DNA of 64,000 nucleotides from assembly GCF_022711995.1 (NCBI RefSeq), contig NZ_JALAHI010000142.1:1-64000 (forward strand), in the 5' to 3' direction. Position 1 is the first letter of the stretch. Every line of letters begins with the position of its first letter. This document shows, piece after piece, positions 16,695 to 25,883 of the stretch. This DNA comes from Enterococcus sp. (GTDB lineage Bacteria; Bacillota; Bacilli; Lactobacillales; Enterococcaceae). Under the pieces are notes generated by a model. It was given only the letters and a program-made list of their open reading frames with translations, searched no databases and was not told the DNA's origin. The position numbers and the translations under genes are program-made.

Positions 16695-18041
16695 ATGTTA
16701 TTGACGGTTTTATCTTATGCCATGATTATTGTCTTTATGTTTGTAATCATGAAAAAGAAAATGTCTCCATTCACTTCGTTGGTGATCATTCCTTTGGTCT
16801 TCACTTTAGTTGCAATGGTGGCAGGAGTATCCAAAGAGGGAAACATCGGAGATTTTGTTCTAGAAGGAATCAAAACAACTTCTAATACGGGGATTATGTT
16901 GCTGTTTGCGATTCTATACTTCTCGATCATGCTGGACGCCGGATTGTTTGATCCAATCACTAAAAAAATGATCTATTTCGCAAAAGGCGATCCGATGAAA
17001 GTCTTGATGGCAACGGCTATCGTTGCAGCTACCGTTTCTTTAAATGGGGATGGAACAACGACTACCCTAATCTGCTGTTCAGCTTTTATTCCGATTTATA
17101 AAAAATTGAATATGAAAATGATGAACCTCGGGGTATTGGTGATCTTGCAAAATACGATCATGAACTTACTCCCTTGGGGGGGCCCTACCGCTCGTGCGAT
17201 GGCCGTTTTGGAAGTGGATGCGGATATTCTGACTTATCTGGCACCAGGAATGATTATTTCAGTTCTTTATGTGATCTTCTTTGTTGCTCGCAGAATGGGG
17301 AAACAAGAACGGGCTCGTTTAGGGATCACTGAATTGACTGCTGCTGAAATCGAAGAAATGACAACGGTAACAGACCCTGAAACCCTGCAGATTCGTCGGC
17401 CGCAAAACTTTTTATTCAATGGTATCTTGACGATTGGATTAATTGCATGGCTCGTGGCTAGTTCCTTCGTTGATGCGATTGCATTGCCACCGCTTTTGTT
17501 GTTCTTAGTAGGAACATGTATTGCTTTGATGGTCAACTATCCTGTGCTAAAAGATCAATCTTCACGAATTGGTGCCAATGGCGGAGATGCGGTTCAAGTC
17601 GTCATCTTAGTCTTTGCAGCTGGCGTATTCATGGGCTTGTTCCAAGGTTCCGGTATGGCAGAAGCACTAGCAAACAGCTTTACCCACATTATTCCGAAAG
17701 AATTAGCCGGCTTCTGGGGACTAGTTATCGCCCTTATTTCAGCGCCAGGTACCTTCTTCATCTCCAATGACGGTTTCTATTTTGGTGTGTTACCTGTATT
17801 GGCAGAAGCAGGACGTGCTTATGGCTTTACCAATATGCAGATGGCACTAGCTTCACTGATGGGACAAGCGTTCCACTTATTGAGTCCATTGGTTGCCTTT
17901 ATCTACTTGCTGTTACGTTTGACGGGATTGGATATGGGGCAATGGCAAAAAGAAGCAGCCAAATATGCATTAGGAATCTTTGTCATCTTTATCGTTACCA
18001 TTGTGTTACTAGGTCATATGCCGCTTTACATTCCACAATAA
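16695..18041 (+). CDS. citH: CitMHS-family citrate transporter
   Basis: 448 residues from ATG 16695 with AAAGGAAG upstream; a longer in-frame extension adds residues with no membrane or family match. About 11-12 hydrophobic helices are visible, with family blocks SLNGDGTTTTLICCSAFIP, LPWGGPTARAMAVL and GTFFISNDGFYFGVLPVLAE. Relatives transport citrate complexed with a divalent metal in symport with protons. It is divergent from the citrate lyase operon and followed by citO, as in other enterococci. Confidence 0.92.
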   Translation: MLLTVLSYAMIIVFMFVIMKKKMSPFTSLVIIPLVFTLVAMVAGVSKEGNIGDFVLEGIKTTSNTGIMLLFAILYFSIMLDAGLFDPITKKMIYFAKGDPMKVLMATAIVAATVSLNGDGTTTTLICCSAFIPIYKKLNMKMMNLGVLVILQNTIMNLLPWGGPTARAMAVLEVDADILTYLAPGMIISVLYVIFFVARRMGKQERARLGITELTAAEIEEMTTVTDPETLQIRRPQNFLFNGILTIGLIAWLVASSFVDAIALPPLLLFLVGTCIALMVNYPVLKDQSSRIGANGGDAVQVVILVFAAGVFMGLFQGSGMAEALANSFTHIIPKELAGFWGLVIALISAPGTFFISNDGFYFGVLPVLAEAGRAYGFTNMQMALASLMGQAFHLLSPLVAFIYLLLRLTGLDMGQWQKEAAKYALGIFVIFIVTIVLLGHMPLYIPQ

Positions 18042-18050
18042 TTAATGATT

Positions 18051-18086
18051 GGGACGGGTCGATATTGCGGTCTCGTCCCTCTTTTC
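18051..18086 (+). terminator. Rho-independent terminator after citH
   Basis: GGGACG ... CGTCCC stem followed by TCTTTTC, ten bases after the citH stop. Confidence 0.7.
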
Positions 18087-18179
18087 ATTAATAAACCATG
18101 AGGAAATGCACGAACATCTTGAAAAAGACCGATGTCCATGTTTTATTTTCAGAGGTATCATGAGAAATGAGGAAAATAA

Positions 18180-18875
18180 ATGAGTAATATCGTTGAAGCC
18201 GTTAAAAAAAATCTTGATTTAACACAAAACAAAACATTGAACGTTCTGATTTATGAAGCGTTTCGAAAAACCATTATCCTTGGTGATATTCCAGCAGGTA
18301 CTCGCATCAATGAGAAAGTCTTTGCTGAAGAATTGAACATTAGTCGCACTCCGATTCGGTTAGCCATGAAGCAATTAGTAAATGAAAAACTGGTCGAACA
18401 TATTCCTAAAGCAGGAATCGTCGTCAAAGGGATTCGCATCAAAGACGCTTATGAAATTTACGATATCCGTAAATCATTGGATACACTAGCGACCATCAAA
18501 GCGATGAACCAAATGACTGAAGCAGACTTCCAAGAATTGCAAGCCTTATTAGAACAAGGCGAACACTACAATCAGGCCGATGAAATTGAACTGGTTTTGA
18601 AAAATTTCTCTGATTTCAACGCGTTTATCTATGAAAAAAGTCAAATGCCCCGCTTGAAATCAATTGTTCTGGAATTACAAGCCTATCTCGTTTACTTTCG
18701 CGACATTGCCATCCGCTCGACGAAACGAAGAGACAAAGCATTGGAAGAACACTGGCTGATCTTTCGGGGGATGAAAACAAAGAATGTCGAACAAATCACA
18801 CTGATCACCCACGAACATCTCGATCGCTCGTTGCAGTTTATTTTGGCGGAAATGGAGCGAAGACAAATTGACTGA
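18180..18875 (+). CDS. citO: GntR-family (FCD) citrate regulator
   Basis: 231 residues: an N-terminal winged HTH (about 25-90, with RINEKVFAEELNISRTPIRLAMKQLV) and a C-terminal all-helical FCD domain (about 95-225) that binds the effector. Homologue CitO/CitI proteins are activated by citrate and switch on both divergent citrate transcripts. The start has an AGGA site eight bases upstream. It overlaps citG by 8 bases, so the two are translated together. Confidence 0.88.
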   Translation: MSNIVEAVKKNLDLTQNKTLNVLIYEAFRKTIILGDIPAGTRINEKVFAEELNISRTPIRLAMKQLVNEKLVEHIPKAGIVVKGIRIKDAYEIYDIRKSLDTLATIKAMNQMTEADFQELQALLEQGEHYNQADEIELVLKNFSDFNAFIYEKSQMPRLKSIVLELQAYLVYFRDIAIRSTKRRDKALEEHWLIFRGMKTKNVEQITLITHEHLDRSLQFILAEMERRQID

Positions 18876-19737
18876 GTCCCTTGCCAACCAGATCACCGAT
18901 TATGCTCTTAAAGCGCTGTTCTATGAAGTCAGTCTCAGTCCTAAACCTGGACTAGTGGATCCCTTGTCCACCGGTGCCCATCAGGACATGAATCTCTTTA
19001 CTTTTATTGACAGTACGATCAGCTTACGCCCTTATTTTTATCAATATTTAGATGCTGGTCTGACACACAAAGGAACCCCGAGGGAGTTGTTTGATACGCT
19101 TCGAAACATCGGAGTAGCTGCAGAAAACGCCATGCTGCGCGCCACCCAGGGCATCAATACCCATAAAGGCGCCAACTTTTCATTTGCCGTCATTTTAGGA
19201 GCCACTGGCTGGTACTTGCAAGAAAAGACCATCCCATTAACTAAAGAAGAGAGCGAGGAGATCCTGACTTACACGCAGCAGATGACCGCCCATTTACTCG
19301 CAGAAGATTTCAAAGACTTAGAGGAAAAGACCCAGCTCACCTATGGCGAACAGCTCTATTTGGACTATGGAATCACTGGGATTCGGGGAGAAGCCGCTGC
19401 AGGTTACCCTAGTTTGACTCATAAACTGCTCCCCTTTCTGCGAACAAACAGCCACCTTCCGCTGGAGGAACGTTTCTTGCGGGGACTGATTTTCTTGATG
19501 AGTGAGATCGAAGATGGGAATTTATTGCATCGCGGCGGCTTATCCGCTTGGCAAACAGTGAAAGAAGAAAGCAAAAAAATTCACCAAGCCTCTTTCACAA
19601 AAGAAGAATTGCTTGATGAATTACAGATTTACGACAGATTATTGACCCAGCGACATTTAAGTCCTGGAGGTTCTGCTGATTTACTGGCACTAGGGATTTA
19701 TTTTGCCCAATTAGAAGAAATCCTTCACGCACCATGA
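18868..19737 (+). CDS. citG: Triphosphoribosyl-dephospho-CoA synthase
   Basis: 289 residues with family signatures SLSPKPGLVDPLSTGAHQDMN, NTHKGANFSFAVILGA and SPGGSADLLALGIYF. It makes the precursor of the citrate lyase prosthetic group from dephospho-CoA and ATP; CitX then transfers it. The TTG start overlaps the citO stop. Its stop overlaps the convergent response-regulator gene by 13 bases. In E. faecalis citG lies at the other end of the cluster, so the order differs here. Confidence 0.92.
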   Translation: MTESLANQITDYALKALFYEVSLSPKPGLVDPLSTGAHQDMNLFTFIDSTISLRPYFYQYLDAGLTHKGTPRELFDTLRNIGVAAENAMLRATQGINTHKGANFSFAVILGATGWYLQEKTIPLTKEESEEILTYTQQMTAHLLAEDFKDLEEKTQLTYGEQLYLDYGITGIRGEAAAGYPSLTHKLLPFLRTNSHLPLEERFLRGLIFLMSEIEDGNLLHRGGLSAWQTVKEESKKIHQASFTKEELLDELQIYDRLLTQRHLSPGGSADLLALGIYFAQLEEILHAP

Positions 19738-20435
19738 GGCAAAAAAGTATAGCCTAATCCCCATACCGTTTTGATGTAGCGGGTCTGTTTTGGGTCATCT
19801 TCAATCTTGTTTCTTAAATGATTGATAAAGACCATGACCGTGTTTGCATCTAACTCACTGCCATTCCACACACGTTGGTAGATTTGTTCTTTTGAAAACA
19901 CTTGATCCGGATTTTCTATAAAAAATTGCATCAGTTTTGTTTCCTTGGATGAAAGCTTGATCGGCTCTTCCTTTTTGTATAACTGGTAGCGAGACTTGTC
20001 AAAACAGAAATCGCCAATCTTGATTTTGCTTTCTTTGGCAAGAGAGCGATGTTGTTTGAGCACTTGTCCTCTATCAAGAGTCACAGTGACTTGTGCTTTT
20101 AATAAATTTGGCAAAAATGGCTTGGTAATATAATAATCGCCCCCCATTTCTAATCCAGTAATGATGTCTTCTTCATTTTTCTTGCCACTGAGAAAAATGA
20201 TTGGCACAAGTGGGTCTTCTTCACGTATAATCTGAGCAAGATAATAGCCATCATTTTCGTGTTCTAAACTAATATCCAATAAAAATAAATCAAATTTTAC
20301 TCGTGTCATGATGTCGACCGTCTTTTCCACCGAGTCACTTTGGTAGATCAGAATGCCGGTCGATTGGAGCGATTTCCATATCAAGCGTCGTATGGCTGGA
20401 TCATCATCAACAACAAGAATTTTTTCGTTTCGCAC
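19725..20435 (-). CDS. OmpR-family response regulator
   Basis: 236 residues. Receiver domain 1-120: acidic cluster D10-D12, phosphoacceptor D54 (in LFLLDIS), Ser83 where Thr/Ser is usual and Lys105 (YYITKPF). C-terminal winged HTH about 140-232 (SSKETKLMQFFIENPDQVFSKE, then NHLRNKIEDDPKQTRYIKTVWGLGY). GTG start with GAGGAGG upstream. Divergent from the histidine kinase with only 51 bp between start codons, an unusual arrangement because most such pairs form an operon. The signal is unknown; proximity to citrate genes is suggestive only. Confidence 0.92.
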   Translation of the reverse strand: MRNEKILVVDDDPAIRRLIWKSLQSTGILIYQSDSVEKTVDIMTRVKFDLFLLDISLEHENDGYYLAQIIREEDPLVPIIFLSGKKNEEDIITGLEMGGDYYITKPFLPNLLKAQVTVTLDRGQVLKQHRSLAKESKIKIGDFCFDKSRYQLYKKEEPIKLSSKETKLMQFFIENPDQVFSKEQIYQRVWNGSELDANTVMVFINHLRNKIEDDPKQTRYIKTVWGLGYTFLPHGA

Positions 20436-20486
20436 TTTCTTTCCTCCTCGTTCTTAGGATCAAATTATTTAAGGGAGCACTTTTTT

Positions 20487-22298
20487 ATGAAAAAGCCTTC
20501 AAGCCGATTGCTGGTTCTAGGGATGATGACTGTCCTTTTGTTGACTATTTTAGGTATGGTCATCACCGCAAACAGCTATCAACAGACACAAAAGCATGCG
20601 TTGAAAATGGGCGAGAATCAATTGGCCAAAATCAATGATTCCGCAATCAAAATCTTACGCCTAGAAATCAAAGCTTATACTTTGGCACTGGAAGATTACG
20701 CATCGAATATTTTTAATGAAAACAATTACCATGAACTGATCGAAGATACGCAGTTAGACAGCAGCTTACTATTCAAGACTTCGGCTGCTGCCGGGTTATA
20801 TCTCGTTTCACCTACAGGCACTCTCCTTTCTGGCAAAGACATTCATGCTGACCAATTTGTGGAAGAACCCGTCAAAGCTACTGCTTTTGAACAAGATCCT
20901 CTTTATCAAAAAGCATTAAAGGGTTCGATTCTTCAAAATGGCGAAGCTTACTTTGCTAATGATACGTCTTATGTCAATTTGTATCGGCCGGTCTACGACA
21001 AGCATCAAGTTCTTCAATCTATCTTGGTTCTGCCAATCAATCTTGAAGAGCTGTATCAGCAAGAGATTGACACCACAGAAAACCAGAATGGCTATACGAT
21101 GGTCAAAAATGAAGAAATGAAAGTGCTGATGCACCCTTCCACCCAACAGATTGGACTGGATATCATCAATGGCCGAAAACTGAAATACCCAGATCTCGAC
21201 TACAGCGATCTGGCTCATTTAGAAGACATACAAAAAGCCAATCAAAAAGGAACATTAAGTTACAATTCTTATTGGTGGACCGAAGAAGACCCTAAAAAGG
21301 TTTTAAAAATCTCCGCCTATGAATGGATCACGATTGGAGATGCCCACTGGATCGTTGCCAGTTCATCGGACTTTTATGAGCGCAATGGACTCGCATTGCA
21401 AAAAAATCTGATCATCCTTGGCTTACTGACGATTCTCTTAGCAATCATCATTCTTTTGGCAGTCAGTTTTAGTCATTACAATCGCCAAAACCGTGCTTAT
21501 ATCGAAAATCTTCGTTTGCTTGAGCGCCAAAATTTTTTAAAGGAAAAACATGCGCTTGAAAAATCGATGATGCAAAAGTCGCAATTGGAAACGGTCGGTT
21601 TGTTAACCACGACCATCGTCCATGATATGAACAACTTTCTCACCCCAATGATTGGCAATCTGCAACTGCTGATTGATGAATACCAATCCAATGAAGCCCT
21701 TGTATCTGATCTAAACGAAGTCTACCAAGCAGCGCAAAAAGGGCAAAAACTGTCGACCAATGTATTGCGCTTTACAAAAACGGGCATCAAAACGAAAGAA
21801 TCCCTCTCGATCGAAGAAGTAGTATCAGAAGCCATTGAAACAATGCGGGTACTCGTACCAAAGAAAGTCACATTAACTTATCAAGCTTCTTTTGTCGGCA
21901 CTGCACGCCTTGAAGCCAGTGATTTACAAGTTATCTTATACAATTTGATCACCAACGCGTATCAGGCTCAGCCAGATCAGCCCCAGATCCAAGTCAGATT
22001 GGAAGCAGCGGCAGAGAAACAGCTAGCAGCATTTCAAAACCATTCATTGGCTTATGGCGACAAACAATTTGCGCAACTGACCGTAACAGATAATGGTCCC
22101 GGGATCCCGAAAGAAATAGAAAGCAAAATGTTCACTCCTTTTTTCACAACGAAAACAGAGTCCAATGGAACTGGTCTTGGCTTATTCATCGTCTCATCGA
22201 TTGCTAAGAAAAACGATTGGATTCTGCAAGTAAAAAGCACCGTTTACGGAACGACCTTTACATTAGGGATTCCCTTAGAAAATAAGAAGCAACAGTAA
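20487..22298 (+). CDS. Membrane sensor histidine kinase with extracytoplasmic sensor domain
   Basis: 603 residues from ATG 20487 (AAGGGAG before it). Membrane helix about 8-28, a large extracytoplasmic Cache-like domain (about 30-300, SPTGTLLSGKD and LYRPVYDKHQ), second helix about 308-330, then a cytoplasmic kinase: phosphoacceptor histidine in TTTIVHDMNNFLTPMIGNL near 385, N box LITNAYQAQ, G1 DNGPGIPKE and G2 GTGLGLFIV. The HDxNN form of the H box resembles NtrB-like kinases rather than the usual partners of OmpR-type regulators. Its partner is presumably the divergent regulator. Confidence 0.9.
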   Translation: MKKPSSRLLVLGMMTVLLLTILGMVITANSYQQTQKHALKMGENQLAKINDSAIKILRLEIKAYTLALEDYASNIFNENNYHELIEDTQLDSSLLFKTSAAAGLYLVSPTGTLLSGKDIHADQFVEEPVKATAFEQDPLYQKALKGSILQNGEAYFANDTSYVNLYRPVYDKHQVLQSILVLPINLEELYQQEIDTTENQNGYTMVKNEEMKVLMHPSTQQIGLDIINGRKLKYPDLDYSDLAHLEDIQKANQKGTLSYNSYWWTEEDPKKVLKISAYEWITIGDAHWIVASSSDFYERNGLALQKNLIILGLLTILLAIIILLAVSFSHYNRQNRAYIENLRLLERQNFLKEKHALEKSMMQKSQLETVGLLTTTIVHDMNNFLTPMIGNLQLLIDEYQSNEALVSDLNEVYQAAQKGQKLSTNVLRFTKTGIKTKESLSIEEVVSEAIETMRVLVPKKVTLTYQASFVGTARLEASDLQVILYNLITNAYQAQPDQPQIQVRLEAAAEKQLAAFQNHSLAYGDKQFAQLTVTDNGPGIPKEIESKMFTPFFTTKTESNGTGLGLFIVSSIAKKNDWILQVKSTVYGTTFTLGIPLENKKQQ

Positions 22299-22472
22299 TC
22301 GCTTGCATTGCTTCTTTAACAGTTTTGTTCGTTTATTCACTATAAGTTTATTATAACGAAAAAGAAGCGGTAGTTGACGAAAAGTACAATAAAAAACCAG
22401 CACATTTTTGTCGCCTGAAACGGCACCAAAAAATGGCCACAAGACGCGATTTTTTGGGAGGCTAATTCTTTC

Positions 22473-22520
22473 TTAAAGCTCCTATATTTTCATTAAAGCT
22501 CCTTCTTCCTTAAAGCTCCT
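22473..22520 (+). repeat. Three direct copies of TTAAAGCTCCT
   Basis: Copies at 22473-22483, 22493-22503 and 22510-22520; the first and third read on as TTAAAGCTCCTAT. The last copy is also the left arm of the terminator. Confidence 0.75.
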
Positions 22521-22537
22521 ATCAAGGAGCTTTTTTT
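22512..22537 (+). terminator. Rho-independent terminator
   Basis: AAAGCTCCT / AGGAGCTTT stem with a short loop and seven T residues, downstream of the histidine kinase. Confidence 0.8.
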
Positions 22538-22644
22538 GTTGCTTGCCGCTTTTTTTGCTTGTGTCTTTATGGAGCATTTTCTTGAGGCGTAGGATTTTTT
22601 TTATCAAAATGCAAAGTTTTAAAGTATGTTCGCTTTACAAAAGA

Positions 22645-22657
22645 GAACATATGTTTG
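22645..22657 (+). promoter_or_regulatory. LexA (SOS) box
   Basis: GAAC-ATAT-GTTTG matches the Gram-positive LexA consensus (GAAC-N4-GTTC/T). It lies 28 bases before the start codon of the Y-family polymerase, overlapping the probable promoter (TATTAT just downstream). Confidence 0.8.
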
Positions 22658-22684
22658 TATTATACAACTAGGGAGGCGTTTTTG

Positions 22685-24043
22685 ATGGGGCATTTTAATT
22701 ATGACAAAGAACCGTTACGGGATATTTTATTCATTGATGTCAAATCTTTCTATGCATCTGTCGAATGTGTCCAGAGAGGTCTTGATCCTTTAACTACCCT
22801 GCTTGTCGTCATGTCTCATTCGGATAACACGGGAAATGGATTGGTTCTGGCTGCTTCACCAATGGCAAAAACGGTGCTAGGAATCACCAATGTCACCCGT
22901 GCCGACAACTTGCCGAATCATCCGGATCTGTACAAGGTATCTCCTCGTATGAATCTTTACATCAAAGAAAATTTGAAAGTTAACAATGTTTATCGGCATT
23001 ATGTGGCAGATGAAGACCTTTTACTCTATTCCATTGATGAATCATTGATGGATGTAACGCAAAGCTTACATTTATTTTTTCCTGACACTTCCCTTTCCCG
23101 CAGCGAAAAACGGCATAAACTGGCGGAAAAAATCAAAGCCCATGTCTTTAAAGCAACAGGGTTGCGGGTCACTGTTGGGATCGGAGATAATCCCCTGCTG
23201 GCAAAATTGGCACTCGATACCGAAGCAAAAAAAAATCCCTCTTTCATTGCCGAATGGACGTACCAAGATGTGGCAAATAAGGTGTGGGGAATACAAAAAA
23301 TGACTGATTTTTGGGGGATTGGTTCTCGCACGCAAAAACGATTGGCACAGTTAGGCATCGAATCAATCAAAGAACTGGCTCATGCTGATCCAGATTTTTT
23401 ACGCAGCCGCATGGGCATTATCGGAGAACAGTTGTACCATCATGCCAACGGGATCGATCGAACGATTTTAGCCGAACCGGCCCCCAAAACGATGGAAAAA
23501 AGTTATGGCAATAATCAAGTGCTAAATCGAAATTATTACTTGCAGCGGGAGATCGAATTGGTCATCAAAGAAATGGCTGAACAAGTTGCCGCCCGAATCC
23601 GCCGGGAAGGCTGTCAAACCCAGTGCATCCATCTCTATATCGGAACGGCTTTTGGAGAGACACAGAAAGGCTTTGCCCATCAAATGAAGATTCCTGCGAC
23701 AGACAATACCAAAGTATTGATTGACCACGCACTATTCTTATTTCGCAAATACTACACCGGACAAGTGGTGCGTCACGTCGGGATCACTTACTCAAAATTG
23801 GTTTTCACACAGAGTGTTCAGCTAGATTTGTTCCAAGATCCAGAAGAACAATTAAAGCAGCGAAAACTGGACTTGCTGATCGATAAAATTCGTGCCAAAT
23901 ACGGCTTTACCTCGATCGTTCATGCTGCCAGCAAACTGGAAGGCGGACGGGCGATTGCTCGAGCAAATCTCGTTGGCGGACATGCCGGCGGAATGGATGG
24001 TATCTCAAACGAACCTCAAGGCAAAGGCGTTCCTTCAAAATAG
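22685..24043 (+). CDS. Y-family translesion DNA polymerase (UmuC/UvrX type)
   Basis: 452 residues from ATG 22685 (GGGAGG upstream). Palm motifs are intact: LFIDVKSFYASVE with the first metal aspartate and YSIDESLMDV with the Asp-Glu pair; helix-hairpin-helix (FWGIGSRTQKRLAQLGI) near 215; little-finger domain in the C-terminal third; LDLFQDPEEQL near the end is a likely beta-clamp-binding motif. It belongs to the UvrX/ImpB-like group frequent on Firmicute chromosomes and plasmids, not to DinB/PolIV. The LexA box shows SOS induction. Confidence 0.9.
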   Translation: MGHFNYDKEPLRDILFIDVKSFYASVECVQRGLDPLTTLLVVMSHSDNTGNGLVLAASPMAKTVLGITNVTRADNLPNHPDLYKVSPRMNLYIKENLKVNNVYRHYVADEDLLLYSIDESLMDVTQSLHLFFPDTSLSRSEKRHKLAEKIKAHVFKATGLRVTVGIGDNPLLAKLALDTEAKKNPSFIAEWTYQDVANKVWGIQKMTDFWGIGSRTQKRLAQLGIESIKELAHADPDFLRSRMGIIGEQLYHHANGIDRTILAEPAPKTMEKSYGNNQVLNRNYYLQREIELVIKEMAEQVAARIRREGCQTQCIHLYIGTAFGETQKGFAHQMKIPATDNTKVLIDHALFLFRKYYTGQVVRHVGITYSKLVFTQSVQLDLFQDPEEQLKQRKLDLLIDKIRAKYGFTSIVHAASKLEGGRAIARANLVGGHAGGMDGISNEPQGKGVPSK

Positions 24044-24146
24044 AATGACTGCCTAAGCAATTTGCTATACGCTCCGATCTTTTGCTGTTAAATTGAATGT
24101 ATCGAGATGCCGGAATTCAAGCAAGACTAAAAAAGGAGAAAACAAT

Positions 24147-24725
24147 ATGTGTGGGAGATATTTGTTTGATCCAAAAACTGGAGAACTGTCTGACTATTAC
24201 CAAGAACTGGTTGCAATAGCCAAAGAACAAAATAAAAAAATCGCTGTTGATGAAGTTTTCCCTTCCAATCAGGTAATCACTCTGATTGCTGATGACTCGC
24301 AGCAAATCCTGCCGATTCTCACCCATTGGGGATTCACCGGTTTCAAAAAAGGCCAACTGATAATCAATGCTCGGGCAGAAACCGTGGAAGAAAAACGAAC
24401 TTTCAAGAAACCTTTTCTGGAAAATCGCTGTGTCTTTCCAATGTCTGGTTTTTATGAGTGGCGCGATAAGCAAAAGTTTCTCTTTGACTCTTCGGATCCC
24501 CTTTACCTTGCTGGTTTCTATCGGAACCATTCTACCGCTAGCGGTTCAGAGGATGAATCCATCATTTTGACGACGAAGCCCAATACCGTGATGGCACCGA
24601 TTCATGATCGGATGCCTGTTCTTTTAACCAAGGCAGATGTCTTACCTTGGCTTACTGATCTAACGTTTGCCAGAAATTACCTCAACCAAACCATGCCGGA
24701 TATCCAGAAACAACCTGTTTCGTAA
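24147..24725 (+). CDS. SOS response-associated peptidase (SRAP/YedK/HMCES)
   Basis: 192 residues from ATG 24147, preceded by AAAAGGAG. Cys2 is the residue that forms a covalent thiazolidine link with abasic sites in single-stranded DNA; the other active-site residues are present in INARAET (Asn), MSGFYEWR (Glu) and IHDRMPVLL (His). It protects abasic ssDNA from error-prone bypass. Its position right after a translesion polymerase fits, although I see no second LexA box, so co-transcription with the polymerase gene is likely. Confidence 0.92.
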   Translation: MCGRYLFDPKTGELSDYYQELVAIAKEQNKKIAVDEVFPSNQVITLIADDSQQILPILTHWGFTGFKKGQLIINARAETVEEKRTFKKPFLENRCVFPMSGFYEWRDKQKFLFDSSDPLYLAGFYRNHSTASGSEDESIILTTKPNTVMAPIHDRMPVLLTKADVLPWLTDLTFARNYLNQTMPDIQKQPVS

Positions 24726-24730
24726 ATCAA

Positions 24731-24771
24731 AGCACCGCCAGAAGAATATACTTCTTCTGACGGTGTTTTTT
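24731..24771. terminator. Bidirectional terminator
   Basis: CACCGcCAGAAG ... CTTCTGaCGGTG stem followed by TTTTTT; serves the convergent SRAP and SDR genes. Confidence 0.85.
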
Positions 24772-24781
24772 AGTAATTGCT

Positions 24782-25384
24782 TTAATAGACCTTAAAAGTC
24801 CGGCCTGTCATGATACCAAAAACTGATTTTTCATAGGCAGCAAAAACTTTTTCATCTGCAACAGGCAGAAACCCTTGGAATGAGGAGGCATAGGTCTCCC
24901 AAGAGCCTGTCAACGCATTCGGACTGACCGCATTGATACGAATTCCACGACCAATTTCTAACGCCGCTGAAGCAACAAACGCACCGATTGCGCCATTCAC
25001 TAACGCCGAAGAAGTCCCCATCGGAATAAACTCATCTTGAATGATGCCGGAAGTCAACGTGATACTGCCGCCCTCGGTTAAATAATGCTGCCCGATCAAC
25101 ACTAGATTGACTTGCCCTTGCAGCTTGCTGTCAATGGATCGCTGATTTTCTTCCGGTGTCAACTCTGCGAAAGGTTTGAAAACGGTACTACCTGCTGCGG
25201 AAATAATAGCATCCACAGGACCAATTTCTTCAAACAGTGTCCGAATACTTTCCGGATCAGCAATCTCCACTCGATAGTCTCCTGCACTTCGACTTGCCGT
25301 GATCACATCAACAGGTTTGTCTTGTAAACCAGCCAGCAAAATTTTTCCTAATGTTCCGGTATGCCCGACTAAAAGAACTTTCAT
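24782..25384 (-). CDS. Atypical short-chain dehydrogenase/reductase
   Basis: 200 residues: Rossmann nucleotide site VGHTGTLGK at the N-terminus, IISAAGSTVF, the serine region GGSITLTSGI and GIRINAVSPNALTGS. The usual catalytic Tyr-x3-Lys is not where expected (that stretch reads GTSSALVNGAIGAF), as in the small SDR subfamily represented by PRK07578. Catalysis is therefore uncertain; NADPH binding is likely. Monocistronic between two terminators. Confidence 0.8.
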   Translation of the reverse strand: MKVLLVGHTGTLGKILLAGLQDKPVDVITASRSAGDYRVEIADPESIRTLFEEIGPVDAIISAAGSTVFKPFAELTPEENQRSIDSKLQGQVNLVLIGQHYLTEGGSITLTSGIIQDEFIPMGTSSALVNGAIGAFVASAALEIGRGIRINAVSPNALTGSWETYASSFQGFLPVADEKVFAAYEKSVFGIMTGRTFKVY

Positions 25385-25601
25385 CCAATAACCTCATTTC
25401 GTTTTTTTTTCATTCTACGGCAGATTTTTTCTTTTTACAAACGTTTGTCCTTTTCCGCTTCGCTTGCAGCTATGGCTTGAATTAAAAGGATAGGACAAAG
25501 GCAGCTGTTGTCAAATTACGAAAAAAGATTGAATGTTTTGTGAAACGGCTTCCTTCTAAAAGGCCTTCTATGGTATAACACTAAAAAAGAAGGTGAAGCT
25601 T

Positions 25602-25778
25602 ATGAAAAAAGAAGAACTCTGTACAAGTCAATTCTATTTAGCGAAAGTCATCGGACAGCCTACATTGCAAAAGATCAAAATCATTCGCTTACTGAGCAAT
25701 ACGGCGACGGTTGAACTTTTAGAGGGAGGCAACTACGGCGTAGCCAAACTCAGTGATATTCAGCCATTGACCGATTAG
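25602..25778 (+). CDS. Small hypothetical protein
   Basis: 58 residues from ATG 25602 with GAAGGTG upstream and a strong terminator 24 bases after the stop, so expression is well supported. The sequence (KIKIIRLLSNTATVELLEGGNYGVAKLSDIQPL) predicts a small all-beta, KOW/SH3-like barrel; I do not recognise the family. Confidence 0.65.
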   Translation: MKKEELCTSQFYLAKVIGQPTLQKIKIIRLLSNTATVELLEGGNYGVAKLSDIQPLTD

Positions 25779-25802
25779 CGATTAGTAAAGACTGCTCTAA
25801 AA

Positions 25803-25842
25803 AAGCGTCAAGCAAACAAGGAAATTCCTAGGCTTGACGCTT
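25803..25842. terminator. Bidirectional terminator
   Basis: Perfect 11-bp stem AAGCGTCAAGC / GCTTGACGCTT, with AGGAAATTCCT inside the loop; T-rich on both outer sides. Ends both the 58-residue gene and the ABC operon. Confidence 0.9.
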
Positions 25843-25883
25843 CTTCTATCTTATTAAAAAAAGTGAGTCTTATCCTTGATGAA

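Larger units (their letters stand above)
22299..22684. other. Intergenic region before the SOS polymerase
   Basis: About 385 bp. It contains the TTAAAGCTCCT repeats, a terminator, and the LexA-box promoter listed separately. The first 170 bp carry an imperfect TTCGTT...AACGAA inverted repeat and nothing else that I can assign. Confidence 0.5.
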
